A program made the translations under genes and the position numbers. DNA of 64,000 nt from Aulostomus chinensis (Eukaryota; Chordata; Actinopteri; Syngnathiformes; Aulostomidae), in NCBI GenBank assembly GCA_037954235.1, contig JBBMOA010000003.1:13382723-13446722 (forward strand), in the 5' to 3' direction. Positions 11,060 through 23,100 of this stretch are shown in pieces. The notes under the pieces are model-generated. The model saw only the letters and a list, made by a program, of their open reading frames with translations. It did not search any database and was not told the origin of the DNA. Every line of letters begins with the position of its first letter. Positions within the stretch are counted from its first letter, which is position 1.

Positions 11060-12208
11060 CACAATTTTCTCAGAATATCTGTGTATATCTTATAAGCCAA
11101 CTAGCCCAAGCTCCGCCCCTCCACTCAGTGACAGGAAAATCCTCTCAATAGTTTTTGCGTAATCCTTCAAAAAGACAGACAGGTAAACAGGATCATACCA
11201 TCTTTGGTGGAAGGAATCATCATCTATCAACTGCGGCTCTTCCTACTAGACGGAGAAGAGTGACACGGAAGACATTTTGAACGGACAGAGCTGTAGGAGT
11301 GACATCCCATAATATATATTCCCAGACACACATGTGAGCAATGCAACAAAAAGACACTCAGCAGTGTTCTTACAAGTGTAAGCTGGAATCAAAGTGCCTG
11401 CACCTACATTGATACAGCGAGAGCGACAAGCATCGTGCTGACACCGTGAGTGAAGACTATTGAGCTGCAGGGTGCGGAGATACCGGTTGGTGCAAAAGTA
11501 CTACAGGTCAAACCAGATGACACGCTGCGCACACAATGCCTGTGGTATTCAGTGTAACAGATTCAGAAACATTAGTTCTCACACACAATGCAAATATGGC
11601 ATCATATTAGTGAGCGTTATCAGTGTCATGTGATCATCTCCAGACAGTGACTCGCAGTTCAGATTATATTTTGTTGGTTTCAGTTTAGTGGAAGACGTGA
11701 TGTGATTGTGTCTTTCATTTTTTTGGTCTGGACTACACTCTTAATGTGTGTGATGACTCATCAGCTCCTCTGTGCTGCTCTCATCTTGGTTTTGTTTTTT
11801 TTGTCTTTGGTGTTGTTTGTTTTTGTTGTTGTTTTTTTTTTTTTAATCTTCAGTGTGTTTCTAAATGACAACTCACTTCATTGGGAGAGTGGAATTCACA
11901 TTCTCCAACAGTGTGTTAGCATCTACTAGCAATAAGGGAAAAAGTGAAAGTGTTTTTATGTGCAAGGGAGGAAATTGAGTCATAAAAAAAAAATCACCAG
12001 CTGGATGACTTCTTACTTTTGTGTTTGTTTAGAAGGATTGATTAGCATCCTCTGCCGTGGTAAAGTGGTTTCAAAAATCTAGACAGACCAGCCTTCCTTG
12101 TAGCAACAAACCCAACCAGCTGGGTCTCCACTGAGAGTAAAGATGCTTTTTGTGTGTAAATATGTATTTTAATGGCTGTAATCACCCTCGCCTCTCTGTC
12201 TGCTCTAG
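11060..12208. other. Region upstream of first coding exon, nothing recognised
   Basis: Contains T-rich runs near 11830-11845 and a possible donor near 11181. It ends in a pyrimidine tract and acceptor (ctctgtctgctctag) at 12208. It is probably the last part of a 5' UTR intron. Confidence 0.5.
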
Positions 12209-12218
12209 GAACTCCGCG

Positions 12219-15200
12219 ATGGAGAGCTCAGTTCAAGCTTCCCCAACGCAAAGCGGCATCAGTCCCAAGCCGGTGCTGCCACCCAAGCCTCGCCTCACTC
12301 CGAAGCCTTTCTCTCGACAGGAGAGCACCACCATCCGCTCCATCCATGCTCCAAAGTCGGTCATCGCACCCCCTAAAGCCCAGCAGCTGGCAAAACCTGC
12401 AGCTCCGGGTGTACCCAAAGCCACTCAGCCCACCCCCGCTAAGAAACCCCTCACTACTTCTCTGAGTGTGCATGCCAAAGATCAATCGAAACCAACGACA
12501 GAGGATAAAAGAAGCCAGCATGCAGGAGATAGTCTTGATTCTAGTGCAGCTCCAGTGAAATCAGTGCCAGCTTCTCAAAGCCCTCCACCCAAGGAGACAC
12601 CCAAGTCTGACCCAATTCAGATAGAAGACGTCATCCAAAAACACGCAGCCCTGAAAGAAGTAGTCGTCCAGAAAGATGTCATCCCGAAAGATGTAGTCAT
12701 TCAGAAAGAGGTTGTCCAGAAAGATGATGTCATCCAGAAAGAGGTAGTCCAGAAAGAAGTTGTCATCCAGAAAGATGTCATCCCGAAAGATGTAGTCATT
12801 CAGAAAGAGGTTGTCCAGAAAGATGATGTCATCCAGAAAGATGTAGTCCTCCAGAAAGATGTCATCCTGAAAGATGTAGTCCTCCAGAAAGATGATGTCG
12901 TCCAGAAAGAGGTAGTCCAGGAAGATGATGTCGTCCAAACGAACCACAAAACTGTCACTAACTCTGAACAGACAGATGTACTAAAGAAGAAAGATGAATC
13001 TGAAATATCCATCATCCAAAAAGAAGAACCAGGAAGCCAAGACTCCTCAGCAGAATTTTGCTGGGGTGGCACCAGAAAACGTCTGTCCACTAAGCTGACA
13101 TCAAAGTTTGAGTCAGGCGGTCCTTCTGTCCCACCCAAGCCCACCATACCCACCTTTACAGCCAGCAGTAAAGAGGCTCCAAAGCAGCCAGTTCCTTCTG
13201 ATCCAGAGCTGAGCCAGAGGCCACCAGAGCTGCCAGCCCAAGACACTGAAGAAGGGGGGGTGGAAATGGAATTCAGCGGCAGCAGAAGCATTAAACACAG
13301 AATCAGCCGTCTGTTTGACTCGTCGACAAGGCCAGAGGTCACCGGAAAGAAGGAGGAGCCAGAAATCATTAATGGCACAAGAGGTGTGAAGGAGCGAATA
13401 AAAAACTGGACAAAAGAGACAAATTCTGGAGGTCCAAGGACCGAGAAGACGCCTCCAGTTGTAACACCACGCTCTAAGAGGTGAGACAGCTTCCTTTGAT
13501 CTGTGCTGTTGTTGTCACGATGAGACATGAATCTCATGAAAGAGCATTCTGATGCAAGCATAATCGAGTTAAAGGTTGAGTGTGGTACGTAGCCTGTACA
13601 GTTTTGTTTCTTTGTTTCTTTATTTCCATATGTATAAAAAAAATAGGTGTACACTGTTTAGCGACAGAATTTGAAGGAGAACTGATCGAAACCTTCCAGG
13701 GGATTAAAAAGTGCCAGTCTCCAGACAGCAAGCGTTTACAACCATCAGTTACAACACATCAAAAGACCAAGTTAGTTCTTCTATAAATCATTACCTTTAA
13801 AAGCTGATCTGACACACGTGCAACATATCAGTCAGGGTGAGATCAACATTCAAGGACTGTGCACGGAAACTGTTGTAAACAATCATGTGGTGTGAATCAA
13901 AGACAAGAATGACCAGGAAAAAAAACACTCAGAGAGAAAGCAGAAGTGTGGACAGGGCAAAGTGTATGTTGGTAAACTATATGGAAAGTATCAGCTGGAT
14001 GGACAAAAAAATAGTAACTGCTTTTTTTGAACAGTTGTTGGGGAAAAAATTAAAAAAAAATGTCTCAGCAGAGAATTCCAAATTTTGGGCCCTCAGTAGG
14101 TTATATTAAACTGAGACTGAGAAGTATGAGGGGATCCGAGGAGACAAGAGCTACATGTGGGAAAAAGTATGAAATTAATAGCTGTTTACAAACATGTCCT
14201 GGAAAAAAGGAGGAAGAATTCTTTTTAAGGAACTGCGAGCAAATAAAGCAATCTGGAGCTGTTTCATTTGATAAACAGTGAGGACAGCAAGCTTTAGAAA
14301 AAGAGGAATTTCTTTGATGCACACAACAACTCATTCTCAGAGCCTGATTCCAAAGATGGTAAGTAGGTCCAAGTTTGGTCTGATGACTACCAGCACAAAC
14401 TATGTTGAAATAACTGATGTAAGGAAATACCAGATAACTTCTTTAGCTCAACATTTAACACCTTTATGATGGTGTCAGCGTCTTTATGTGAGTGTTTAAT
14501 GTATATTTTTTAAATGAAATATATTAAAACAATAAATAAATAAGGGCTCAAAAACTAATCCTTGTGATACACCACACAGAATAGGATTCACAAGGGAATT
14601 AATACAGTCATGAGATCCATACTGCTGGCTATCTTCAAGCTAACGTGAACCAGAGCAGTCAGTTGTCTCTTATTCCAAGAAGAAAACTTTATGGAGGAGA
14701 ATATGGTAATTAACAGTATCAAATCCCTGGACAGGTCCAAAAAAAAAAAAAAAAAAAGTTTTCCTCTCCTGTAACCCTAGGACTACTGCAAGTGGTATGA
14801 GAATTTTTAAAATGTTAATTAAAGGAATTCTGTCTTGCAAAATAAAACCGCTGCTCCCAAACTGCCACTAGCACAAAGCCCACGTTTCCCTCTAAATCTA
14901 CAAAGACACAGTACATTGCAATTACTGTGCTTTGTACCTCATTATTATATCAGTTGGAATGGAAGTAAATAGCAAGTTTTTCAGTAATTGAAGTCCAGCA
15001 TTTAACTTTTTTCTGTTACAAAGTTGTTCTTTAGTAAAGTAACGCTGTAATAACGATGATATAGCACTATAGTCTCTCTCTATAAAAACACCTTTTTTTT
15101 CTACCAGCCTTTCTCACTCGAAAATAATTTTAAAATGTACGTGAAAGCAATATCACCCTAAACATGTTTTTGTGCCTTACAGATATTTACAAATAGGTGT

Positions 15201-18200
15201 CTTGAGCTCATAAGAACATTGTTTCCCCTCCTCTATCCCTTTTTTGTGACTCCAGAATGCAGAAAGAGCAAGGCACTTATGTTGAAATTGAAGCCAATGG
15301 CAACTGACAGCATAACAGCTACAGCGACAAAACTGTCCAAAAATGTCCGTTCGCAGATTGTCAAACACATCGTTTGGTATAATTCATGTCATCCTTATAA
15401 AGTAATCCACAATCATTTTGATTTGAGCTAAACACAGTTTAGTGTTATTGTTTGTTTTTAGCTCCAATCAAACTGTTTGTGGATAAAGGAACTATTAGGA
15501 ATTATTGCAGACGATGTGCTTTGGAATTTGTAAACAGACATTTTTGGACAGTTTTGTTTTTTGGTCACTGTGGTGATTGTTCGCTGTCAGTCGCCATTAG
15601 CTTCAAGCTAAATAAACACGCTAACTCTGGTAAATGGGCTCATTTTTCTGTAGTGCCTTTCTACCTTAGCAGCACTCATTCACCCGTCCACACACTGATG
15701 GTGGTGGCTGCCATGCAAGGCGCCAACCTACTCATCAAGAGCAAGTAGGGACGGGCTCAGTATCTTGCTCAAGGACACTTCGACATGGTCAACATGAGGA
15801 AGTGGGGATCGAACCAGTCACTCTTCAGTTGCTAGACAGCCACTCTACCTGCAAGCCATGTCGCCGACTCTGCGTCACAAATAAGGAATGCAGGAGGGAA
15901 AACTTACTTGAAATTCAAAAAACTATTTTGGCTGAAGAATCGTGCCGAATCGTTGCAGTTTATAGTGTATTCATGTTTTAGCTTGTAGACCATATATTAT
16001 TGACAAATCTCTCACTGTGTGTCTTTAAAATCTGTGAATTGTCAGATTCTATGTAATCAGTGCACTAAAATTTGAAAAAAAATTTAAAATTTGATTTTTA
16101 TAATTGTTATAAGCATCTGTTGTCAGTCAGGATTACTCAGACACTCAGATGGCTAGTTGAAATGAAAGAGTGAGGGTGTGTGTTGGAGAAGTTATACAGG
16201 CAGGCGTCTAGGAAAGACTCTGATTTCTTTAGATTGTTCTCGGAAGAAAAACAGGACCAATGACTTAATTTAATCACATATCATCTCCTCCCCAGCTTTG
16301 AGCCCACAGGCTCTCCAGCTGAGGAGAAAACACCCCAAATACCGTCTGTTGCTCATCCTTCATCTACAGAGTCTGTGGATTCAACTTCCTCACCCGAACA
16401 ACCGACAGTGAGCCCTCTGGACACACCCACAGATGCTTCTTCACAGGTGAAGTCGCTGGAAAAGTCTGAGGAGCCTGAACAGAACGATGTTCAAGTTGGC
16501 GCTCAAAGCCCAGCTGCAACTGTCACTGATGAGGGTTCCTCAGCGGTAAGTGAAAGCACTCTGACTAGAAGCAACATCAAGCGTCGTTCTGTTCGCTTTG
16601 GCGTGGTGGAGAGAGATGATGGTGGACCTCCACTTATCCTGGGGTCAGAGCCAGAATCCAGCGGAGAGGAAGACGAAGCTACTGAAGAAGCTCCTGAGGA
16701 GGATGTACCTGTTTCAGTACCTGTGTACAGAAGAGCTGGAGCTCTACAGAAGAGGGATGACGAGATCCAAAGGCAAGAGGCGGAACGACTGAAACATTTG
16801 GAATTCGAAAAAAGACGGAAAGAAGAGGAAAAAGAAAGACTTCAGCTGGAGGAGGAGAGGAAACTGAAAGAAGAGGAGGAAGAAAGGGAGAAAGAAGAGG
16901 CCAGGCAGAGAGAAGAGGAGAGAAAGAGGAAAGAAGATGAAAAGGAGAGAGCAAGGCTGAAGGAGGAAGAGGAGAAACTGAGACAAGAAGAATGGGAGAG
17001 GGAGCGATTGAGAGAGGAGGAGAGGGAGCGCCTGCAGATTATAGAAGAAGAGATGGAGAGGGAAAGACAGATGGAGCTGATCTTGCAGAGACAGAGAGAG
17101 GAGGAGAGAGGGAAGGCAAAACAGGAGGAACGACTCGAACAAGAGCAACAGGAAAAGGAAAAAGAGAGACTGAAGGAAGAGGAGAAGAGGAAAGAGGAGA
17201 GACTGAGGGAGGAAAGTGAGAAGCCAAGAGAGGAGGAAAGATCGACTCATGAGGAACTAAGAGTGGAGAGAAAACTGCGAGAGGTGGAAATGAATGAGGA
17301 GAGCCAGATGGAAGATGAGTGGGAAAAGGAGTGGGTGAACAAAACAGAGAGACTAAGTAGAGAAGAGGAGGCCAGAGAAAGAGAGTTGATGTGGCAGAAG
17401 CAGATAGAGGACAGAGAGAGGGCCAGGCAAATGGAGGAGAGACTGAGACAAGAGGAGAGGGAGAGAGAAAAACTGAGAGAGGAGGCTAGGGAGAGAGAGA
17501 GGAAAGAGGAAGAGAGGCCGATAGAAGAAGCGAGGGAAAGGCAGAGGGAGGAGGAGGAAGAGAGAAAAAGAACGGAGCTTGAGAGGAAAATACAGCAGGA
17601 AAAAGAGGAAGAGTTGGAAAGAATGAGGCAAAAAGAACTGGAGCAAGAGGAAAGGAAGAGAGAGGAAGAACGTACGACAGAGCTAGAGAGGAAGAGGCTT
17701 GAAGAACTGGCGGAAGAGGAAAGGAAGAGAGAGGAAGAACGAACGACAGAGCTAGAGAGGAAGAGGCTTGAAGAACTGGAGGAAGAGGAAAGGAAGAGAG
17801 AGGAAGAACGAACGACAGAGCTAGAGAGGAAGAGGCTTGAAGAACTGGAGGAAGAGGAAAGGAAGAGAGAGGAAGAACGAACGACAGAGCTAGAGAGGAA
17901 GAGGCTTGAAGAACTGGAGGAAGAGGAAAGGAAGAGAGAGGAAGAACGAACGACAGAGCTAGAGAGGAAGAGGCTTGAAGAACTGGAGGAAAAGCTCAGG
18001 AGGGAGAGAGAACGTCAGCTGAGGAAGAGTGAACTGGGCTCCGATTTAATCAGCTTTGATTTGCTTCAATCATCACCAAACGCCCCTCCAACACTACCTG
18101 ATCAGCCTCCACAGAGCCTCGAAGAGGTGGTGTACGATGACTTCTCTGTCAAAAACCCTCAACATGAGGTGGATTTTGAGGATTTTTCAGTCAAACCGAG

Positions 18201-19355
18201 CAGATGGGGCTCCTCACAGGTTCAAGCAGAAACCAGCCCCGTCCAGACTATGTCGACTTATTGGCGGGATGAAAAGGTGGAGTTGCTGGTGGACTTCAGC
18301 CCCCAGGAGAGGAGCGAGCTGCAGCAGGTGGAGAGAACCCACATCCATGACCCTAGAGCAGCCCAGAGGCCTGCAGAGGAGCCACTCATCCCCATAAAGG
18401 TGGAGGAAGAAGAGGAGGAAGAGAAGGAGACACAGGAAGACTTGGAGATAAAGAAGGAAGAAGATCAGGTGCAGGAGGTAAATACAAATTATTTTGACGA
18501 ATGTTTTTGTATTTGTTTAAAAGGAACGTGAAACTTTTTGGGAAATAAACTGCTCCTCTTGTTTGTGTGTGTGTGCATGAGAGAACTGAAAACGCTAGAT
18601 AGCATTGCACGATGAACGATAGTGCATGGTAAGTGTAAGCATACATTTGTCAAAGATCACCTAAACCATGATTAGTAGCAACATTCACTCTTCTAGGCAT
18701 CTGTAAACATTTTTTGTGAACTACGATGACGCTTTTGAGGTTCTGTCTGAAATTACTGCATTCAGTTGTTTTGTCAGCAAAGGAGTTCTATATCTTAAAT
18801 TATAATTTCTCATTTGAATTGTCATCTGGTATTAACCTAGTTACATTAATGCAGGCAAAGGCCATTTTGAGGAAAACTGTATTTGGTGACTTTCGACGGA
18901 GGTATGCTAAGCCTTCCCATCCACTACCATTCACTGTGCTAAGCTAGCAAGTGTTGAGCTGTGAGTTCCGGCTCTTTAATACACACACAGCAGAGAACCG
19001 GTGTCTTTCTTCTTGAATGGCCCTGGGGAGTGGGAACAAGAAGATTATTTCCCAAGAAGTTGTCAGTTTCTTTTAACTTACACACAACTTTGAAAACAAG
19101 ACATAACAGACTCATTTTGTAATGTAGCAGACCAGGCGAGTTTATCAGCACAGACAGGAATGTACACGTTATTTTACCTCTGAATCATATCAGCCTGGCA
19201 GCTGCACACCTCGCCTGCTCCAGCATATTGCAATTCCTGGTGCATGGTTTAAAAAAAAAAAAATCTTGTTATACTTGCTTAAGCCTGATTAAGTCACAGC
19301 TTTAGAACGTGTGTCTGAATGTGTGTGTGTGTGTGTGTGTGAGTGTGTGTGTGTG

Positions 19356-19427
<72 letters not shown>

Positions 19428-20136
19428 TAGGTGTGACAGTGAGTAATGAAACAAGCATGGTGTCGAATCCGTAGCTACGTGCAATGTGTCAGTGGTTTTA
19501 TTTGCTCTGGCTGACATTTTTTCAAATAAAGGAATAGACTGTTAGAGAAAACAAGTGTTGACTTAGTGATGATCAAAAACATGTCTGTGGATGTGAAATC
19601 ACACTCTCAAATTACTACCCATGATGATGATAACTCAAGATAACAAAACCTTGGAATTTCCTGTAGTTTACATGAATATATAGTGACAGTACAGAGCTCA
19701 TTCCAGCACTTAGAGCATATATTCTTGGCAGTTCTGTATCTACCAGCCATCTGTGACCTCAGATTCAGATAATATATTTATGCAGGTGTGGTAATGACAG
19801 TGAGAAATTTAACAGGAAGTGAGGTTAGGAGTTTCTTTGCAGTTTTTTCGCAGTAGTCTAGTTGCTACTTCAATTTCTTATTGCTGTGGCAGTATTCTTT
19901 TAAAAAGCTGAACTAAAATAGAGATGTAGAATGTGCTAAGGAGTACATGTTTTCGCTGTACTAAAACAGTAGCTGCTATTGGAACCACAGCACCTCTTCC
20001 TTTGCAGGTTACTGTTTTTGAGCAATGAAAAAGAATTTATTTCCTGTGTGTGATGTCAGTCAGACCTAACTGAGCTAACAGGGAAGAAGCAGGCCCTCAT
20101 TTTATGGCTGGTAAATGATATGATGTCGTATCATTT

Positions 20137-20167
<31 letters not shown>

Positions 20168-23100
20168 TATAGATATAGATACATACATACATAGCTATAC
20201 ATATATAAGTATGTATCTTTACATAAATATACATACATACAGTGGGACTATATTGATCTGTCAACCATCACAGTTTTGGCTCACAGTTGATGTTATTTTC
20301 TGAATTAGAACATCAAAGTACACAAACAGCTAACAGTCCAAATATGTGTCAATATTAATATAAGAATAGGATGTTTTCAATTTCTGATCAATTTCATCAG
20401 TAACTTATCTTGAAATTCAGTCATTTATTTGTTGATTCATTTGTTGAGTGTGCATCTCAGTCTGCACTTTAGCCTGCTGACTGAAGCATTGACAGGTATC
20501 TTTTTATAGCTTGTTAGCAGTGTTAGCTTTGTCATAAGTAATTGAGACCTAAGCGAACAATGAAATCTAGTAATATACCTACTTCCACTTGGTTTCAGTC
20601 AGTATTAAATGAATAAACACCCCCTGCATCTGAGGCTCCTAATGAGACAACATCAGTCTGAATAACAGCCAGTCAAGACAGATCAGTTCACTGCCTGTTT
20701 GAACATGCAACATTTTTGCAATGAACATTGGAGCACTGATCTGTGTGTGTTTGTGCACATCATTGTGGTACTTTGTTTCTGAGTGAATGCTTCTGCAAAC
20801 AAGCCACATTAGCAGCAAGCCACTTACAGAGGGCATAGTACATAGGCACAGCTGCTGTTGTTGTGGTTATTCTGCTGTCCTCAACTGTGTGTATAACTGT
20901 GTTTCACCACCAAGTGGAGCTGCTGCTCCTAAAAATTATACTTCCCCATGCTGCACCACAGAATCCAACAACTTAAAATCAAATAATGGATTTTATTTTA
21001 TTTTCAGCATTTGATAAAAGTTGATAAGTACAGTAGCTTTTGGCTTTTTTTTTTTTTTCAATGAAGAAAACGTAATCATGGTGAAGATTAATGGGTGTAA
21101 AGGCAATCACGCAGAGGCATGCTTTCGTTTGGGCTGTGAATGAGAGAAATGTTTACTTGGCAAACACGAGCTACACAACCAAACATGCACGCTCATTCAG
21201 GCCCGTGAGGAAGAAAGGCGGATGGATTGATATAATACCCAGTACGGCGGAGGTGCTGTGTGGTCACCGCGTCCTCATTTGGATGTGGCTAACACAGTAG
21301 CGTGTCAGAATGACCAAACATGGTGCCTCGATCTGCTCTCTCCCTGTCTCTAACCAGTCCCTCCACCCTGTATTGAAACAGCCTGTCATCCCTCCACCCC
21401 CACCTTTCACACACACTTTCCTGCACACATACACACGAAAGAGGATGGGCTAATACACACGCAAGAAAGTTCACATGTCAGCTGTCCATTCTTGGACTCA
21501 CTTAGGGCTCCCATTTGCTCAAACTTCCACGAAACTCTCCAGTAGCCTTCCTGTTTGCTACAATTCTCTCCGCCGCACCTCACAAAGACCTGGTTCGTTA
21601 ACTAACCTGCATTTACCTTTGGGAAGAGAACAGCGGACAGAGGCACAGACAACACCTTGGCCCAGGCTGCCGCACCCTCCTTCCCTCTGGATTTTTCCTT
21701 TCCAAGCACAGACCTGTTTTGTTCGGACATTTTCTGTCCTAGAGGAGATGAAAAGGTGATCTACCTCTCTGAACTTGGCTTTGGATGTCTTTGGCGTGGC
21801 AGATATTTCACACTTTTTTCCTGAATGTGAGTGGAGTCAGAATACGAACAGGAACGTAAGATACACAAGCAAGTCAGAGGGAATGCTCATGAAAAGAGGT
21901 AATTGTTAATCTGCAGGACGGAGCGCTCCTTTGCTGGTTTTCAGAGATGAACGGGAGCTTTGACTGAGACCTCCATCTATGTTTTTAAATGGAGATTAAT
22001 GCAATGTCGGGAATGTACTTCTTCAGGACTCTGCTCTTTGGGACGTCACATCCATCATAGTGAATGCTGCAGCGGAACTTTTCAGCATGCATACGAAGAC
22101 TATTTATTCCTTTGCTGACTGACAGTGAATGAAAGAGACTGTTCCACAGCATTTGTGAACCATGAAAATATGATGCAGAGGGATCAAAGCTTCTTCCACA
22201 GCAGAAAATTTGCTCTCTTACTGAAAATGACGTCAAAAAGACAGATCCAAGACCCCACTGTCTGATACGCCCACTCCATCCCTTCATCTGTAATAAAGCT
22301 GAACTTCAGTGTGTTTGGTGACCCAGTTCCCTTGGTAAACTTAGTACCAGGACCACTGGCTGTGTGTGAACTCTTCAACCATGCAGTACTTGGGAGGGAA
22401 GCTATCATCTGCCCAGCTGCAGGTGGCAGGCCTGGTGGGCGGCGTACGGCGTTCTTTGCAAGGGGCTCTGGAGCTGGTTTGGGGCACAGAAGAAAAGAAG
22501 CAGGAAGAGGAGTATGAAGATAGGGAAGAAGAGGAAGGTGGAAATAGAGATGGGAGATTTCAGAGAGCCATATTGCCTCTACGTAGTTTCGCCAGACGCA
22601 GCAGGAGATCCCTGCGTCGCTTTTCCACTAGAAGTCGTCAGACTCTGCAGAGGAGATCCACAGAAACCTACCCTGTAAGAACCAAACATGTCAATGAAGG
22701 TGCAATGATAGAGTCGTAAACAACATCACCATTTCAATGCATCAACAGGGAGGTCAGAGGCAACTTGGCTCACTGGTGAGGGCAACAAACAGAAGGAGTC
22801 AGCAGCAAAGCTCCATACAACACATTCCCAAGCTAAATGTGCACACAACCGTCTGGTAACAGATAACTGAGCAAATATAAATAAAGAGCAAAGTGTACAG
22901 CAGTAGCCTGTTTCAGGAAGTAATCTGATAAAGTCATCCAAATGTAGTCTTTTATCAGAGCACAAGCATGCACTTTCCCTCTGTCTGTGGTGTGTCAGAG
23001 ATAAAGTAGAAGACTACCACAAAATTTAACACAGTAACAGGCTGGGTTATCTATTTCTGTTATGTTTCTGGATCTTTTTTTCACAATTGAAACATCAAAA

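Noticed and set aside
12561..12947. Long minus-strand frame reading Phe-Leu-Asp-Asp repeats
   Set aside because: It is the reverse of the in-frame QKDV repeat; periodic sequence keeps stops out on both strands.
14520..14760. Possible retroelement coding debris in an intron
   Set aside because: Translations have many stops and no clear motif; similarity to a fish repeat was only an impression.
16744..17250. Minus-strand Leu/Phe/Ser-rich frames that look like membrane proteins
   Set aside because: They are complements of the Glu/Arg/Lys-rich coiled-coil exon.
21475..21759. 94-codon plus-strand frame in the large intron
   Set aside because: No splice signals, start context or family resemblance.
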